A DNA stretch of 64,000 nucleotides. It comes from Rhizobiaceae bacterium. Its GTDB lineage: Bacteria; Pseudomonadota; Alphaproteobacteria; Rhizobiales; Rhizobiaceae. Location of the stretch: contig JAMLJA010000004.1 in NCBI GenBank assembly GCA_023953905.1, positions 124,001 through 188,000 on the forward strand. Reading direction: 5' to 3'. Below, in pieces: positions 9,179-18,983 of this stretch (position 1 is its first letter; each line of letters starts with the position of its first letter). The notes beneath the pieces are model-generated. The model worked only from the letters and a program-made list of their open reading frames with translations. It made no database searches and was not told the origin of the DNA. Position numbers and translations under genes: made by a program.

Positions 9179-10672
9179 ATGTCGAACATGCGAACCGGAT
9201 TGAGGGGGGCCGTGGCGGCGCTCGCAATCCTCTCCAGCGTGGCCTACGCATCGGCCAAAGATACGCTTACGCTTGGCCTGCCCATCGAGCCGACTGGCCT
9301 CGACCCGACGATCAGCGCGCCCGTCGCGATCCGCGAAGTCACGTGGGGCAACATTTATGAAGGACTGGTCACTCTCGACAAGGACGGCCAGATCAAGCCG
9401 TTGCTGGCGACCGAATGGACTGTCTCGGACGACGGCTTGACCTACACGTTCAAGCTGCGCCCCGATGTGAAGTTCCACAACGGTACCGCTTTCGACTCAT
9501 CCATCGTCAAATTCTCCCTCGACCGCGCTCGCGCCGACGATTCGACCAATGCGCAGAAGCAGTTCTTCGAGCCTATCGAGAGCATCGAGACGCCGGATCC
9601 CCTGACGGCCGTGATCAAGCTCAAGGCCCCGACCGGACTGTTTGTCTATCATCTGGCATGGGGAGACGCCGTGATGGTCGATCCCAAGACCGTCGAGACC
9701 AACAAGACCGATCCGGTGGGAACTGGGCCGTTCAAATTCAAATCCTGGCAGCGCGGCGACCGCGTCGAAGTGGTCCGCAATGATGATTACTGGGAAAGCG
9801 GTGTCCCCAAACTCTCTTCTGTCACGTTCCGCTTCATTGGCGATGCGCCCGCACAGGCAGCGGCACTGCGCGCCGGCGACGTCGATGCCTTTCCGAATTT
9901 CACGGCACCTGAACTCTATGGCGAGTTCGAGAGCGACGATCGCTTCAATGTCGTGCCCGGCAAGACCCCTCGGAAACTTGTCGCTGCACTTAACAACTCC
10001 AAGGCGCCGTTCGACAATGTGAAGGTCCGGCAGGCGATGATGAGCGCCATCGATCGCCAGACGGTCATCGAAGGTGCGTATTCGGGTTATGGCATCGCTA
10101 TCGGCAGCCACTATGCACCCACCGATCCCGGCTACCTCGATCTGACCGGGGTACTCCCTTATGATCCCCAGAAGGCCAAAGACCTGCTGACGGAAGCCGG
10201 GTATCCGGACGGGTTCACCGTATCGATGAAGTGTCCCCAGATGACCTACACGACGCGTGCATGCGAAGTGATGCAGGCCATGCTGTCGGAAATCGGTGTT
10301 ACGATGAACATCGAGGCGAGCGAATTTCCAGCCAAGTGGATCGACGAGGTATTCATCAAGCACGACTATGAAATGTCGATCATCGACCATGCCGAGCCGA
10401 TGGATATCGATATCTATTCACGCCCGACCTATTACTTCCTCTACAAGAACCCGGCCTTTAACGAACTGATCGAAAAGGCCGCCGTCAATTCCGAGGAAGC
10501 CGAGCGCAGCAAGCTCTACGGCGAAGCGCAGAAGATACTCGCCAATGATGTGCCTGCTCTTTATCTCTTCGACCTTCCTCGCCTGAACATCTGGTCCAAG
10601 AAGCTTGAAGGTCTTTGGGAAAACGAACCAATCTCGCAGGTCTACGTCCGCGACGCTTACTGGGCCGAGTAG
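9179..10672 (+). CDS. ABC transporter substrate-binding protein, family 5 (peptide/opine type)
   Basis: Periplasmic binding protein of the DppA/OppA class, 497 aa. A Sec signal peptide occupies residues 1-24, with cleavage likely after AYASA. The family signature is recognisable in the N-terminal third (EGLVTLDKDGQIKPLLATEW, then YTFKLRPDVKFHNG). The ATG at 9179 is chosen over the in-frame start at 9068 because it follows an AGAGAGGA ribosome-binding site and begins the signal peptide. A strong stem-loop follows the stop, then the permease genes. Oligopeptides, opines, glycosides or other amides are all possible ligands for this class. Confidence 0.88.
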   Translation: MSNMRTGLRGAVAALAILSSVAYASAKDTLTLGLPIEPTGLDPTISAPVAIREVTWGNIYEGLVTLDKDGQIKPLLATEWTVSDDGLTYTFKLRPDVKFHNGTAFDSSIVKFSLDRARADDSTNAQKQFFEPIESIETPDPLTAVIKLKAPTGLFVYHLAWGDAVMVDPKTVETNKTDPVGTGPFKFKSWQRGDRVEVVRNDDYWESGVPKLSSVTFRFIGDAPAQAAALRAGDVDAFPNFTAPELYGEFESDDRFNVVPGKTPRKLVAALNNSKAPFDNVKVRQAMMSAIDRQTVIEGAYSGYGIAIGSHYAPTDPGYLDLTGVLPYDPQKAKDLLTEAGYPDGFTVSMKCPQMTYTTRACEVMQAMLSEIGVTMNIEASEFPAKWIDEVFIKHDYEMSIIDHAEPMDIDIYSRPTYYFLYKNPAFNELIEKAAVNSEEAERSKLYGEAQKILANDVPALYLFDLPRLNIWSKKLEGLWENEPISQVYVRDAYWAE

Positions 10673-10690
10673 GCAAGATTGGCAGTGGGA

Positions 10691-10712
10691 CCCGCGCCGG
10701 TGACGGCGCGGG
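10691..10712 (+). promoter_or_regulatory. intercistronic stem-loop after binding-protein gene
   Basis: An eight-base perfect stem, cccgcgcc and ggcgcggg, around a six-base loop. It lies between the binding-protein stop and the first permease and has only a weak T-run after it. Position and form match the element after the first binding-protein gene, so a role in differential expression is likely but inferred. Confidence 0.6.
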
Positions 10713-10766
10713 ATTTCCCCCGAGTGGCGCGTGTAGCGCAAGGTTTGAAGTCGGAAGGTCTTTTCC

Positions 10767-11711
10767 ATGCCAGGCATTTTGATGCGCCGGCTGGGCTCCG
10801 TTGCGCTGACGCTCTTCATTGCGTCGCTGGTGGTGTTCGCAACCATGGATCTGTTGCCCGGAAACGCGGCGGCGATCCTTCTCGGCACCGCCGCACGTCC
10901 CGACACGATCGCCGCGCTTGAACAGCAGCTGGGGCTCGATCAGCCGGCTTACATACGGTATTTCACCTGGATTCTGGGTGCTTTCACGGGCGATCTGGGT
11001 CAATCAGCGTCCTATGGTGTCTCGGTAGGCGGACTTATCGCCGAACGCCTGGTTGTGACGCTGCCGCTCGCGGCCCTGGCATTGATTATCGCCGTAGGTA
11101 TCGGCGTTCCCATGGGCGTCGCCGCGGCTGCAAGGTGGCGTCAGACACCTGACCGTGTGGCGTCGGGCTTCGCGCAGGTGGGGATCGCAATTCCGGATTT
11201 CTGGTTCGGTCTCCTCCTGATCCTCATCTTCTCCACGTCCCTGCAGTGGTTTTCGGCGGGCGGTTTCCCAGGTTGGGCCACGCCGCTCGACGCAATCAAG
11301 GCGCTTCTTCTCCCTGCCTTCGCGCTGGCTCTTCCGCAGGCGGCAATTCTGACGCGCGTCACGCGCTCGGCTGTTCTGGATGTGCTGGGAGACGATTTCA
11401 TCAGAACGGCTCAGGCAAAGGGGCTTAGCGAGACCCGCATTCTCTGGCGGCATGCGGTACGCAATGCACTGGTTCCAATCGTGACCATCATCGGACTCCA
11501 GTTCTCTTTCCTGATCGCCGGAGCCGTTCTGGTGGAGAATGTCTTCAACCTGCCTGGGATCGGTCGCCTCGCCTATCAGGCACTTTCGCAAAGGGATCTT
11601 GTGGTTATCCGAAGCGTGGCGATGTTCTTTGCTGGCCTCGTAATACTCGTGAATTTTCTCGTGGACCTGTCCTATCTCTGGCTCGACCCACGGTTGAGGG
11701 CGCGCAGATGA
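10767..11711 (+). CDS. ABC transporter permease, DppB type
   Basis: Inner-membrane permease, 314 aa, with the N-terminal membrane anchor (LTLFIASLVVFATMDLLPG) and the typical following segment GNAAAILLGTAARPDTIAALEQQLGLDQP. Five or six more hydrophobic segments follow. The EAA-type loop is near 200-225 (VLGDDFIRTAQAKGLSETRI). The stop overlaps the start of the next permease by four bases (ATGA). It pairs with the DppC-type subunit to import the ligand captured by the preceding binding protein. Confidence 0.88.
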   Translation: MPGILMRRLGSVALTLFIASLVVFATMDLLPGNAAAILLGTAARPDTIAALEQQLGLDQPAYIRYFTWILGAFTGDLGQSASYGVSVGGLIAERLVVTLPLAALALIIAVGIGVPMGVAAAARWRQTPDRVASGFAQVGIAIPDFWFGLLLILIFSTSLQWFSAGGFPGWATPLDAIKALLLPAFALALPQAAILTRVTRSAVLDVLGDDFIRTAQAKGLSETRILWRHAVRNALVPIVTIIGLQFSFLIAGAVLVENVFNLPGIGRLAYQALSQRDLVVIRSVAMFFAGLVILVNFLVDLSYLWLDPRLRARR

Positions 11712-12559
11712 GCGACTCAACCGAAACAACGCGGAGCTTTTCGTTCGGTCCGCATGCGCGTCTCTACATTGGCAGCATCATCACGGCCTGTGTTGTGGGA
11801 CTGGCTGTCCTGTCGCTTTTCTGGACGCCGTCACCGCCCTCGAAGATGCGAATAGCCCTCAAGCTGAAACCTCCGCTGGAGGCCGGGCTGGCAGGGACCG
11901 ACGCGCTGGGCCGCGATCTTTTCTCGCAACTCATGGTCGGGGCATGGAACTCGCTGTCCATCGCCGTGGCAGCCATTCTCATCGGGCTGATCTTTGGGGT
12001 CGCGCTCGGCACGGCAGCAGCAGCCAGGCGAGGAGCCGTGGAAGAGATCATCATGCGCTTTGCCGATGTGGTCTTCGCCTTCCCGGCCATCATTTCGGCA
12101 ATCATGATCGCAGCACTCATCGGCTCCGGCGCGACCACTGCCATACTGGCGATAGGCTTGTTCAACATTCCCGTCTTCATCCGCGTGTCCCGCGGACTGG
12201 CGCAGCGCGTGTGGGCAAACGACTTTTGCCTTGCGGCGCAGGCTGCGGGTAAAGGTTCCTTTCGGATCACCACCGATCACGTGATCCCCAACATCGCCGG
12301 TGGAATTGCCATCCAGGCCACCATCCAGATCGGCCTTGCGATCCTGGTCGAGGCCGGGTTGAGCTTTCTGGGCCTGAGCCTCGCGCCACCCTCCCCGTCA
12401 TGGGGTCGGATGCTGAGCGATGCTCAGACCTATCTCAGCCAGGCTCCATGGATGGCAGTTGCCCCAGGTGTCGCCGTGGCCATCGCCGTGCTGGGCTTCA
12501 ATCTGCTCGGGGATGGATTACGGGACAAGTTCGATCCCAGAACACAGGGGCGCTCATGA
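11708..12559 (+). CDS. ABC transporter permease, DppC type
   Basis: Second membrane subunit of the importer, 283 aa. It has the DppC-family hallmarks: one N-terminal membrane segment (about 18-38), the GTDALGRDLFSQLM motif near 62-75, five further membrane segments, and the C-terminal SFLGLSLAPPSPSWGRML motif. Its start overlaps the DppB stop and its stop overlaps the ATPase start (ATGA on both sides), so the three genes are translationally coupled. Confidence 0.88.
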   Translation: MSDSTETTRSFSFGPHARLYIGSIITACVVGLAVLSLFWTPSPPSKMRIALKLKPPLEAGLAGTDALGRDLFSQLMVGAWNSLSIAVAAILIGLIFGVALGTAAAARRGAVEEIIMRFADVVFAFPAIISAIMIAALIGSGATTAILAIGLFNIPVFIRVSRGLAQRVWANDFCLAAQAAGKGSFRITTDHVIPNIAGGIAIQATIQIGLAILVEAGLSFLGLSLAPPSPSWGRMLSDAQTYLSQAPWMAVAPGVAVAIAVLGFNLLGDGLRDKFDPRTQGRS

Positions 12560-14193
12560 CCCTGTCTGTTGCACTTGAATCAATCACCTTGTCTCGCTGG
12601 ACCGGAGGCAGTCGCGCGCTTGTCGAGGATATCAGGTTCGACATCCCCGCCGGCACCACCATGGGGATCGTTGGCGAGTCCGGATCAGGCAAATCTCTCA
12701 CATCGCTGGCGATCATGGGCCTGCTGCCGACAGGAATGGCGGCGAGGGGCCGGATCGATCTGGACGGAACCGATCTGCTGCAGCTTTCGGCAAGGGAGAT
12801 GCGCAGCGTCCGCGGCGCGAAGATCGGAATGATTTTCCAGGAGCCAATGACCGCGCTCAACCCGGCCATGCGGATCGGCGAACAGATCGCAGAGGGTCTG
12901 CTCGCGCACAAGGCAATTTCGCGCGCCGCGGCGCGCACCGAAGCGCTGCGGCTTCTGGACCGCGTACACATGCCCGATGCACGCCGGCGCATCGACAGCT
13001 TTCCGCACGAATTGTCGGGCGGTCAGCGCCAGCGCGTTGGCATTGCCATTGCTCTGGCCCCCGGCCCTTCCCTTCTGATTGCGGATGAACCGACAACCGC
13101 GCTCGATGTGACGGTCCAGGCCGAGGTGCTGGCACTGCTCGGCGAGCTGATTGGCGACCTGAACATGTCGCTTCTCATGATCAGTCACGATCTGGGCGTG
13201 ATCGCCAGCATCTGCGAACACACGATGGTGATGAAATCCGGACGTATGGTCGAGGCGGGTGAGACTGCCCAGGTGCTTGGTCAGCCGCGCGAGACCTACA
13301 CCCGCAGTCTCATTGCGGCGATGCCACGTCGCGATGAAGAAGCTGACCGCATCGAACCGAAAGCTCTGACGCCCGGTGAACCTCCCGTTCTTGAGGTGAA
13401 GGACCTCAAGCGCGAATACCGCTCCAATTCCGGCGAGGTTCTCACCAAGGCGGTGGATGGTGTCAGCTTCTCAGTGAAACGCGGAACTATTTTCGGTATT
13501 GTCGGCGAAAGCGGATGCGGAAAGTCGACCCTCTCGCGTATTGTCATGGGACTCGACCGGCCAACCGGCGGACAGGTGCTGTTTGACGGTGACGATCTCT
13601 TCGCCAAGCCCACTCGCGAGCTGCGCGAGGCGAGGCGCGGGTTCCAGATGGTCTTTCAGGATCCGCAAGGATCGCTTGATCCGCGACAGCGCGTGTCCCG
13701 CATCATCGCTGAGCCGCTTTATCTCGACCCCAAGGCGCCCAAGGGTCAAGCGCGCGAGGACATGATCGCCGAGGCGCTGACGAGCGTCGGATTGCAGGCG
13801 GACGATGCAAGGAAGTTCCCTCACCAGTTCTCCGGCGGTCAACGCCAGCGCATCGCGATCGCGCGGGCGCTCATTTGTCGCCCCAAACTCGTGGTTGCGG
13901 ACGAGCCGGTTTCGGCTCTCGACCTTTCCGTGCAGGCGCAAGTGCTGGAACTCATTCGCGAATTGCGCGACAGCCACGGCATCGCATTCCTCTTCATCAG
14001 CCATAGTTTGGCGGTGGTGGAATCGATCTCCGACGATATCGGGGTCATGCATCGCGGGCGCTTCGTGGAAACGGGCAAGGCCCGGGACGTGTTCCGTGCG
14101 CCGCGCGACGCCTATACCCGTCAGTTGATCGACGCCGAACCACGCATAAACCAGCCGCGCCGCTATGGCGTCGCGGTACCTGCAAAGCCCTGA
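12556..14193 (+). CDS. fused double ABC ATPase (DppD-DppF type)
   Basis: A 545-aa cytoplasmic protein carrying both ATPases of a peptide-type importer in one chain. Domain 1 has GESGSGKS (about 37-44), [10 protein letters not shown] (about 153-162) and [12 protein letters not shown]. Domain 2 has GESGCGKST (about 316-324), [10 protein letters not shown] and [12 protein letters not shown]. Both sets of Walker and signature motifs look intact, so both sites should be competent. The ATG at 12556 overlaps the preceding stop. The frame open from 12400 lies inside the permease gene and is not used. The other peptide-type operon in this window has separate ATPase genes. Confidence 0.9.
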   Translation: MTLSVALESITLSRWTGGSRALVEDIRFDIPAGTTMGIVGESGSGKSLTSLAIMGLLPTGMAARGRIDLDGTDLLQLSAREMRSVRGAKIGMIFQEPMTALNPAMRIGEQIAEGLLAHKAISRAAARTEALRLLDRVHMPDARRRIDSFPHELSGGQRQRVGIAIALAPGPSLLIADEPTTALDVTVQAEVLALLGELIGDLNMSLLMISHDLGVIASICEHTMVMKSGRMVEAGETAQVLGQPRETYTRSLIAAMPRRDEEADRIEPKALTPGEPPVLEVKDLKREYRSNSGEVLTKAVDGVSFSVKRGTIFGIVGESGCGKSTLSRIVMGLDRPTGGQVLFDGDDLFAKPTRELREARRGFQMVFQDPQGSLDPRQRVSRIIAEPLYLDPKAPKGQAREDMIAEALTSVGLQADDARKFPHQFSGGQRQRIAIARALICRPKLVVADEPVSALDLSVQAQVLELIRELRDSHGIAFLFISHSLAVVESISDDIGVMHRGRFVETGKARDVFRAPRDAYTRQLIDAEPRINQPRRYGVAVPAKP

Positions 14194-14210
14194 CATCGAG
14201 AGACGCGTAC

Positions 14211-15434
14211 ATGGACAAGACCGTAGAAGGCGAGCCCAGCGACCAGTTCATCCGTCGACATATGGCAGGCGACTTCCTGCTCTGGTCGCCAAACATACAG
14301 GCAGAGGCGTTTCTCAACTGGGACCGAATCTGGGCGACGCGTACCATCAAGCGCGGCACGCCAAAGCCGCTGCCGGTGGCCTCCGCGCAACTCGACATAA
14401 CCTTTGAGAGCGGCGGCAAGACGCACAGCATCGACAGTCTGATGCGGTGGGAATTCGTCAGCGGTCTGCTTGTGGTCAAGGATGGCGAGATCAAGCTGGA
14501 ACGCTATGCCAATGGCTTGAACCCGGAACGCTGCTGGCAATCGTCCTCGATGGTCAAATCACTTGCGGCCATACTCATCGGAGCAGCCGTGCATGACGGT
14601 GCGATCCGGTCAATCGAGCAGCCGATCACGGATTATCTGCCCGAATTCGCGGGAAGTTCCTATGAGGGCGTGACAATCAAGGATCTTCTCCACATGGCAT
14701 CCGGCGTCGACTGGGTCGAAAACACGGACGATCTGAAGACAGATGTGGCGGAACACTACATAAAGGTCATCGCAGCGCGGAAGCCCGACTATATCCTCAA
14801 CTATCTGAAGACACGACCGCGCGCCAACCCGGCCGGGACGCAGTTCTACTACAACACCGGCGATACTTTTATTCTCAGTCACATTCTCAGCCGCGCGACT
14901 GGAAAAACCGTCTCCGAATATTGCTCAGAGAAACTCTGGCAGCCCATGGGGTTCGAGCAGGACGGGTTTTTCATTCTCGATTCGGATGATGGGCATGAAG
15001 TAGTTGGCAGCTGCTGCGGCGCTTCGCTACGCGACTATGCGCGGTGGGGGCTGTTCATGCTTTCGGACGGCGTCATCGATGGCAAGCGCGTCGTTCCAGA
15101 GGGTTGGGTGAAAGCTGCAACCACCCCCACTGCGCCGAATTTCGCCTTCGATTTCGGCGGCGAACGAGGTGCGGCCGGGGGCGCCGATGCTGCTTATCAG
15201 GGCTATGGCTATCTGTGGTGGGTGCGTCACGGCGGGGACTACCAGGCTCTTGGCAGCTATGGCCAGTGGATCTATGTGAGCCCTGAAAACAATACCGTGG
15301 CGGTCATTCTTGGCGCCGTTCCAAGGCACGTCTACATGACACCGGAAGAAGTGGCGCTGCATCGCAATTCATCGCATTGCGGATCCGAAATGCGGCTCGA
15401 TTTCATCAAGTCAGCAATGAAGGCGCTGGCCTGA
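14211..15434 (+). CDS. serine hydrolase, beta-lactamase/class C family
   Basis: A 407-aa serine hydrolase of the class C beta-lactamase / esterase / D-aminopeptidase group. The nucleophile motif S-M-V-K is at residues 113-116, the Y-x-N element (FYYNTGDT) at 213-215, and a C-terminal GSYGQW replaces the usual KTG-type triad strand. No signal peptide is seen, so it should act in the cytoplasm on the imported compound. It follows the transporter ATPase after 17 bases and precedes the aldehyde dehydrogenase by 27. Hydrolysis of an amide, ester or cyclic peptide linkage is the most reasonable guess; antibiotic resistance is not suggested by the setting. Confidence 0.75.
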   Translation: MDKTVEGEPSDQFIRRHMAGDFLLWSPNIQAEAFLNWDRIWATRTIKRGTPKPLPVASAQLDITFESGGKTHSIDSLMRWEFVSGLLVVKDGEIKLERYANGLNPERCWQSSSMVKSLAAILIGAAVHDGAIRSIEQPITDYLPEFAGSSYEGVTIKDLLHMASGVDWVENTDDLKTDVAEHYIKVIAARKPDYILNYLKTRPRANPAGTQFYYNTGDTFILSHILSRATGKTVSEYCSEKLWQPMGFEQDGFFILDSDDGHEVVGSCCGASLRDYARWGLFMLSDGVIDGKRVVPEGWVKAATTPTAPNFAFDFGGERGAAGGADAAYQGYGYLWWVRHGGDYQALGSYGQWIYVSPENNTVAVILGAVPRHVYMTPEEVALHRNSSHCGSEMRLDFIKSAMKALA

Positions 15435-15461
15435 CACTTTTGACGTGAGGAAGGATATTCC

Positions 15462-16955
15462 ATGACCGCCGTTACGACTCCTGCCGGTTTGAGGCGCACG
15501 CTCGACGGGTCGCACAGAAAGATGTTCATCGGCGGTGCGTGGGTTGACGCGTCGTCCGGCGAGACGTTCGAAAGCCGCAACCCTGCGACCGGCGCATTGC
15601 TTGCCAGCGTTCCCGCCGGTGGAAAAGCGGACGTGGATCGCGCCGTCGCAGCGGCGAGAGCCGCCTTCGAGGGATCGTGGAGCCGATACAAGCCATATGA
15701 ACGGCAGGTATTGCTTCTCAAGATAGCCGATCTGTTCGAAAAGCACTGGGACGAGCTCAGCCTTTCGGACACACTCGACATGGGGATGCCGATCAGCCGT
15801 ACGCGCGGCAACCGCAACCGGGTCGTTGGCATGCTTCGCTTCTATGCAGGTCTGGCGACGTCAATCCACGGCGAGACGATCAACAACTCCCTGCCCGGCG
15901 AGATAACCTCCTACACACGCCGCGAACCTGTGGGCGTGGTCGGCGCGATCATTCCATGGAACGCGCCGACTGCCGCGTCGATCTGGAAAATCGGACCGGC
16001 ACTGGCGACCGGCTGCACGATTGTGCTCAAGCCGTCGGAAGAAGCGCCGCTCACGCCATTGCTGATTGCGGAACTGATGGCAGAAGCCGGAGTGCCGGAC
16101 GGCGTCGTCAATGTCGTCACCGGCACGGGGAAGGACGCGGGAGCGCCTCTCGCCGAACATCCGGATGTCGACAAGATCGTGTTTACAGGTTCGACCGCAA
16201 CCGGCCAGAGCATCGTTCGGGCATCGGCAGGCAACCTCAAGCGGGTATCTCTGGAACTGGGTGGAAAATCACCTGTCATCGTGTGCGAGGACGCGGATCT
16301 GGATCGCGCCGTGCCGTTGGCGGCAATGGCGGTCTTTGCAAACTCCGGCCAGATCTGCATCGCAGGGTCACGCCTGTTCGTCGCGAGACGCATTCATGAT
16401 GCCTTTGTCGAAAAACTGGGAAGTTTCGCAGCCGCATTGAAGATCGGCGACGGCATCAAGCCGGAAACTGAAATCGGACCGCTGATCTCGAAGCGTCAGT
16501 TCGAGAGGGTCGCAGGCTATCTCGAGAAGGGGGCGTCGGAAGGCGCACGGCTCGTGACAGGCGGTCAGCGGATCGAGGACGAAACGCTTGCGAAAGGGCA
16601 CTTCGTGGAGCCGACGGTTTTCGCGGAAGTCACCGACGACATGACGATCGCCCGCGAGGAAATTTTCGGTCCGGTGATCTCAGCCATGCCATTCGACACA
16701 CTGGAGGAGGCAGTTCAGCGCGCAAATGACACTCCGTATGGACTGGCAGCAGGCGTATTCACGCGCGATCTTTCCAGTGCGCACAGGCTTTCCAACGCCC
16801 TGCATGCGGGCTCAGTCTGGATCAATACCTATCACGCAATCGATCCGGCCGTACCCTTTGGAGGCTACAAGAGTAGCGGCTATGGCCGCGAAGGCGGCAT
16901 TGAGCACCTGCACGAATATCTGAATACAAAAGGTGTCTTCATACGTCTCGACTGA
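15462..16955 (+). CDS. NAD(P)-dependent aldehyde dehydrogenase
   Basis: A 497-aa enzyme of the ALDH superfamily, oxidising an aldehyde to its acid. The glutamate of LELGGKSP is at about 264 and the catalytic cysteine in NSGQICIAGS at about 299. The NAD-binding FTGSTATGQ and C-terminal EEIFGPV and PFGGYKSSGYGRE blocks are also present. Length and motifs are standard for family members acting on amino-aldehydes or aromatic/aliphatic aldehydes. It ends the plus-strand operon that begins at the binding-protein gene, and probably handles an aldehyde released after hydrolysis of the imported compound. Confidence 0.88.
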   Translation: MTAVTTPAGLRRTLDGSHRKMFIGGAWVDASSGETFESRNPATGALLASVPAGGKADVDRAVAAARAAFEGSWSRYKPYERQVLLLKIADLFEKHWDELSLSDTLDMGMPISRTRGNRNRVVGMLRFYAGLATSIHGETINNSLPGEITSYTRREPVGVVGAIIPWNAPTAASIWKIGPALATGCTIVLKPSEEAPLTPLLIAELMAEAGVPDGVVNVVTGTGKDAGAPLAEHPDVDKIVFTGSTATGQSIVRASAGNLKRVSLELGGKSPVIVCEDADLDRAVPLAAMAVFANSGQICIAGSRLFVARRIHDAFVEKLGSFAAALKIGDGIKPETEIGPLISKRQFERVAGYLEKGASEGARLVTGGQRIEDETLAKGHFVEPTVFAEVTDDMTIAREEIFGPVISAMPFDTLEEAVQRANDTPYGLAAGVFTRDLSSAHRLSNALHAGSVWINTYHAIDPAVPFGGYKSSGYGREGGIEHLHEYLNTKGVFIRLD

Positions 16956-17240
16956 GGCAGTCGCGACGTTCCTTGGCATCTTTGTGGACATGCGCAGTTT
17001 TGCATTCGGATTCACTGACGACGTCAAGTTTGCGAGCGAGTGCAGATCGATGATGTAAAGTCATTTGTCAAATAGGCAGGCGGATAGACGTCGCCTGTCG
17101 TGGATAAGACAAGAAGCCTTGACGTGTAGGCCGCATGCTCTTGCGAGATACGTCGGCTGGACACTATCGTGTGGCCCGCATATCTGGAAATTGGTCTCGG
17201 TCAGCCCGTGATTCTATTTGTTGCCAGGAGACGTTGAACT

Positions 17241-18038
17241 ATGCCGCCAGGCAGGCCAGCCAAAGCAGGTTTCTCAGTGGAGGCAGCGGAAGGCTTGTTC
17301 GGCACAGACAGGCCGGCAGGGCTCTACGAACGAGTCTACAAGAGCCTCGTGCACGCAATCGTATCCGGGCGCTTTGCAAAGGGCGACAAGCTCCCCTCTG
17401 AAGTCGAACTGGCTGGCACCTACGCTGTCTCAAGACCCGTCGTGCGTCAGGCGCTGGAGAAGATGCGGGCCGAAGGACTGGTGGAGTCTCTGCGTGGTTC
17501 GGGCAACTACGTATCGGGCCTTGAGCATCTGGCAGCCTCAGGACCACAATTCGACAGCAACTGGACCGTTCAGGCAAAGGCCATGCTCGACGATCTGGAA
17601 TTTCGCCTCACAGTCGAGCCAGAGGCAGCCTATCTGGCAGCGCGGCGGCGTGGGACGGCGGACCTGGACCGCATGCGCTCGGCACTGGACCAATTCGAAG
17701 AGGCTCACGGGGCGGGTCGTATCACGCATCACTTCGACTTTCTCTTTCATGAAGCCATTGCCCTTGCGACCACAAATGGCAGGTTCATTGAGGCCGCGCG
17801 ATCGATTGAGCTCTCAAAGGATGCCGAGCGCCTGTTGTTGCGACATACCGCCTATTTTCATCCGCGCCCGCGCGGAAATGAGTTCATCAAGGAACATGAG
17901 AGGGTCTTTGAGCTGATCGAACAGCGCGAACCCGAGGCGGCGCGCAAAGCGATGTCATTTCACCTGAATGCAAGCCGGCAGAGGATGACGGAGCAGTTGG
18001 AAATGGTTGTAGCAGGGGCGTCTGCGTCGCGTCGCTAG
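17241..18038 (+). CDS. GntR-family transcriptional regulator (FadR/FCD subgroup)
   Basis: A 265-aa repressor-type protein. The winged helix-turn-helix is at about 32-100 (KLPSEVELAGTYAVSRPVVRQALEKMRAEGLVESLRGSGNYV), followed by an all-helical FCD effector domain with candidate metal-ligand histidines (ITHHFDFLFHEAI). An AGGAG lies 12 bases before the ATG. It follows the aldehyde dehydrogenase after 285 bases, so it is a separate transcription unit that probably controls the preceding transport operon. An 11-base palindrome at 17063-17073 in the gap (atttgtcaaat) is a weak operator candidate. The rest of the gap holds nothing recognisable. Confidence 0.85.
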   Translation: MPPGRPAKAGFSVEAAEGLFGTDRPAGLYERVYKSLVHAIVSGRFAKGDKLPSEVELAGTYAVSRPVVRQALEKMRAEGLVESLRGSGNYVSGLEHLAASGPQFDSNWTVQAKAMLDDLEFRLTVEPEAAYLAARRRGTADLDRMRSALDQFEEAHGAGRITHHFDFLFHEAIALATTNGRFIEAARSIELSKDAERLLLRHTAYFHPRPRGNEFIKEHERVFELIEQREPEAARKAMSFHLNASRQRMTEQLEMVVAGASASRR

Positions 18039-18119
18039 AACGCATCCATCGGCCCTCTCAACGGCGACTCACTTTCTCTTGGGCGAAGTAAAGGCGATCG
18101 ACCAAGGGCAACATCGGCG

Positions 18120-18983
18120 TTAGCGGCGCGCCTCGCCAAAATAGTCGCCCAGTGCGTCACCGAGCAGATTTAGGCCCAGAATAAATCCCGAGACCGCCAG
18201 ACCGACGATGATTGCCAGCGACGGCTGTATCGCGAGATAGTTCTGCGCCTCGCGCAGCATCGAACCGAACGACGGAGCGGGCGGCTGAACTCCCATGCCG
18301 AGAAAACTCAGCGACGCCTCCCAGAGCACGGCCTGCGCACCGTCGAAGCTGGCGATCACGATGAGAGGACCCACCATGTTCGGCATGATCTCCCCAAACA
18401 GAATTCGCGTTTCGCTGGCGCCGAGTCCTCGCGCTGCCTCGATGAACTCGCGGTCGCGTAATTGTATCGCCACGCTGCGGGCTACTCGCGCAAAATCCGG
18501 GATCGCGGCGAGCCCCACGGCTATCATCGCATTGGTGAGAGACGGATTGAGCAGCGCGACGATGACAATCGCCACGAGTATCGTGGGAAAGCCCTGCAGG
18601 ATCTCGGTCACGCGCGAGACGACGAGATCGATGAACCCGCCACGACTGCCGGCGATTGTTCCAAGCGTCGTTCCTACGACGCCGCCAATCACCACAACGA
18701 TGAGAAATGCCTGTGCGGCAACGCGAGAGGCACCGAGGAGCCGGCTCAGAACGTCCCGCCCCAGAGGATCGGTCCCCAGCCAATGCTGTGCGCTCGGTCC
18801 CTGCAGCGACATTGCGAGATTGGTGTCAGTCATCGAATAGGGCGCAATGAACGGCCCGAGGATTGCTGCGAGAACGAATATCGAGACAAGGCCGAGCGCC
18901 AGAGGCGAGCGACGAGCGAGAAAGCTGAAAATGCCAAGCACTGGATGGCTCGGTCGCCTCTTTTCGGCTGGCACGTCGGTCAT
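18120..18983 (-). CDS. ABC transporter permease, DppC type
   Basis: Last gene of the long minus-strand operon, 287 aa. It has the N-terminal membrane segment (about 26-46), the GTDPLGRDVLSRLLGA motif near 70-85, five more membrane segments, and the SFLGMGVQPPAPSFGSML motif near the C-terminus. Its start overlaps the stop of the DppB-type gene by four bases. It forms the membrane channel with that partner. It faces the GntR gene at 17241-18038 tail to tail. Confidence 0.88.
   Translation of the reverse strand: MTDVPAEKRRPSHPVLGIFSFLARRSPLALGLVSIFVLAAILGPFIAPYSMTDTNLAMSLQGPSAQHWLGTDPLGRDVLSRLLGASRVAAQAFLIVVVIGGVVGTTLGTIAGSRGGFIDLVVSRVTEILQGFPTILVAIVIVALLNPSLTNAMIAVGLAAIPDFARVARSVAIQLRDREFIEAARGLGASETRILFGEIMPNMVGPLIVIASFDGAQAVLWEASLSFLGMGVQPPAPSFGSMLREAQNYLAIQPSLAIIVGLAVSGFILGLNLLGDALGDYFGEARR

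Noticed and set aside
14211..15434. Antibiotic-resistance beta-lactamase
   Set aside because: No signal peptide, a non-standard third motif, and a catabolic operon setting.
17063..17073. 11-base palindrome before the first GntR gene as a firm operator
   Set aside because: It is short and shows only a loose TTGACAA-like match to the promoter region at 9034; mentioned with the gene but not listed as a site.
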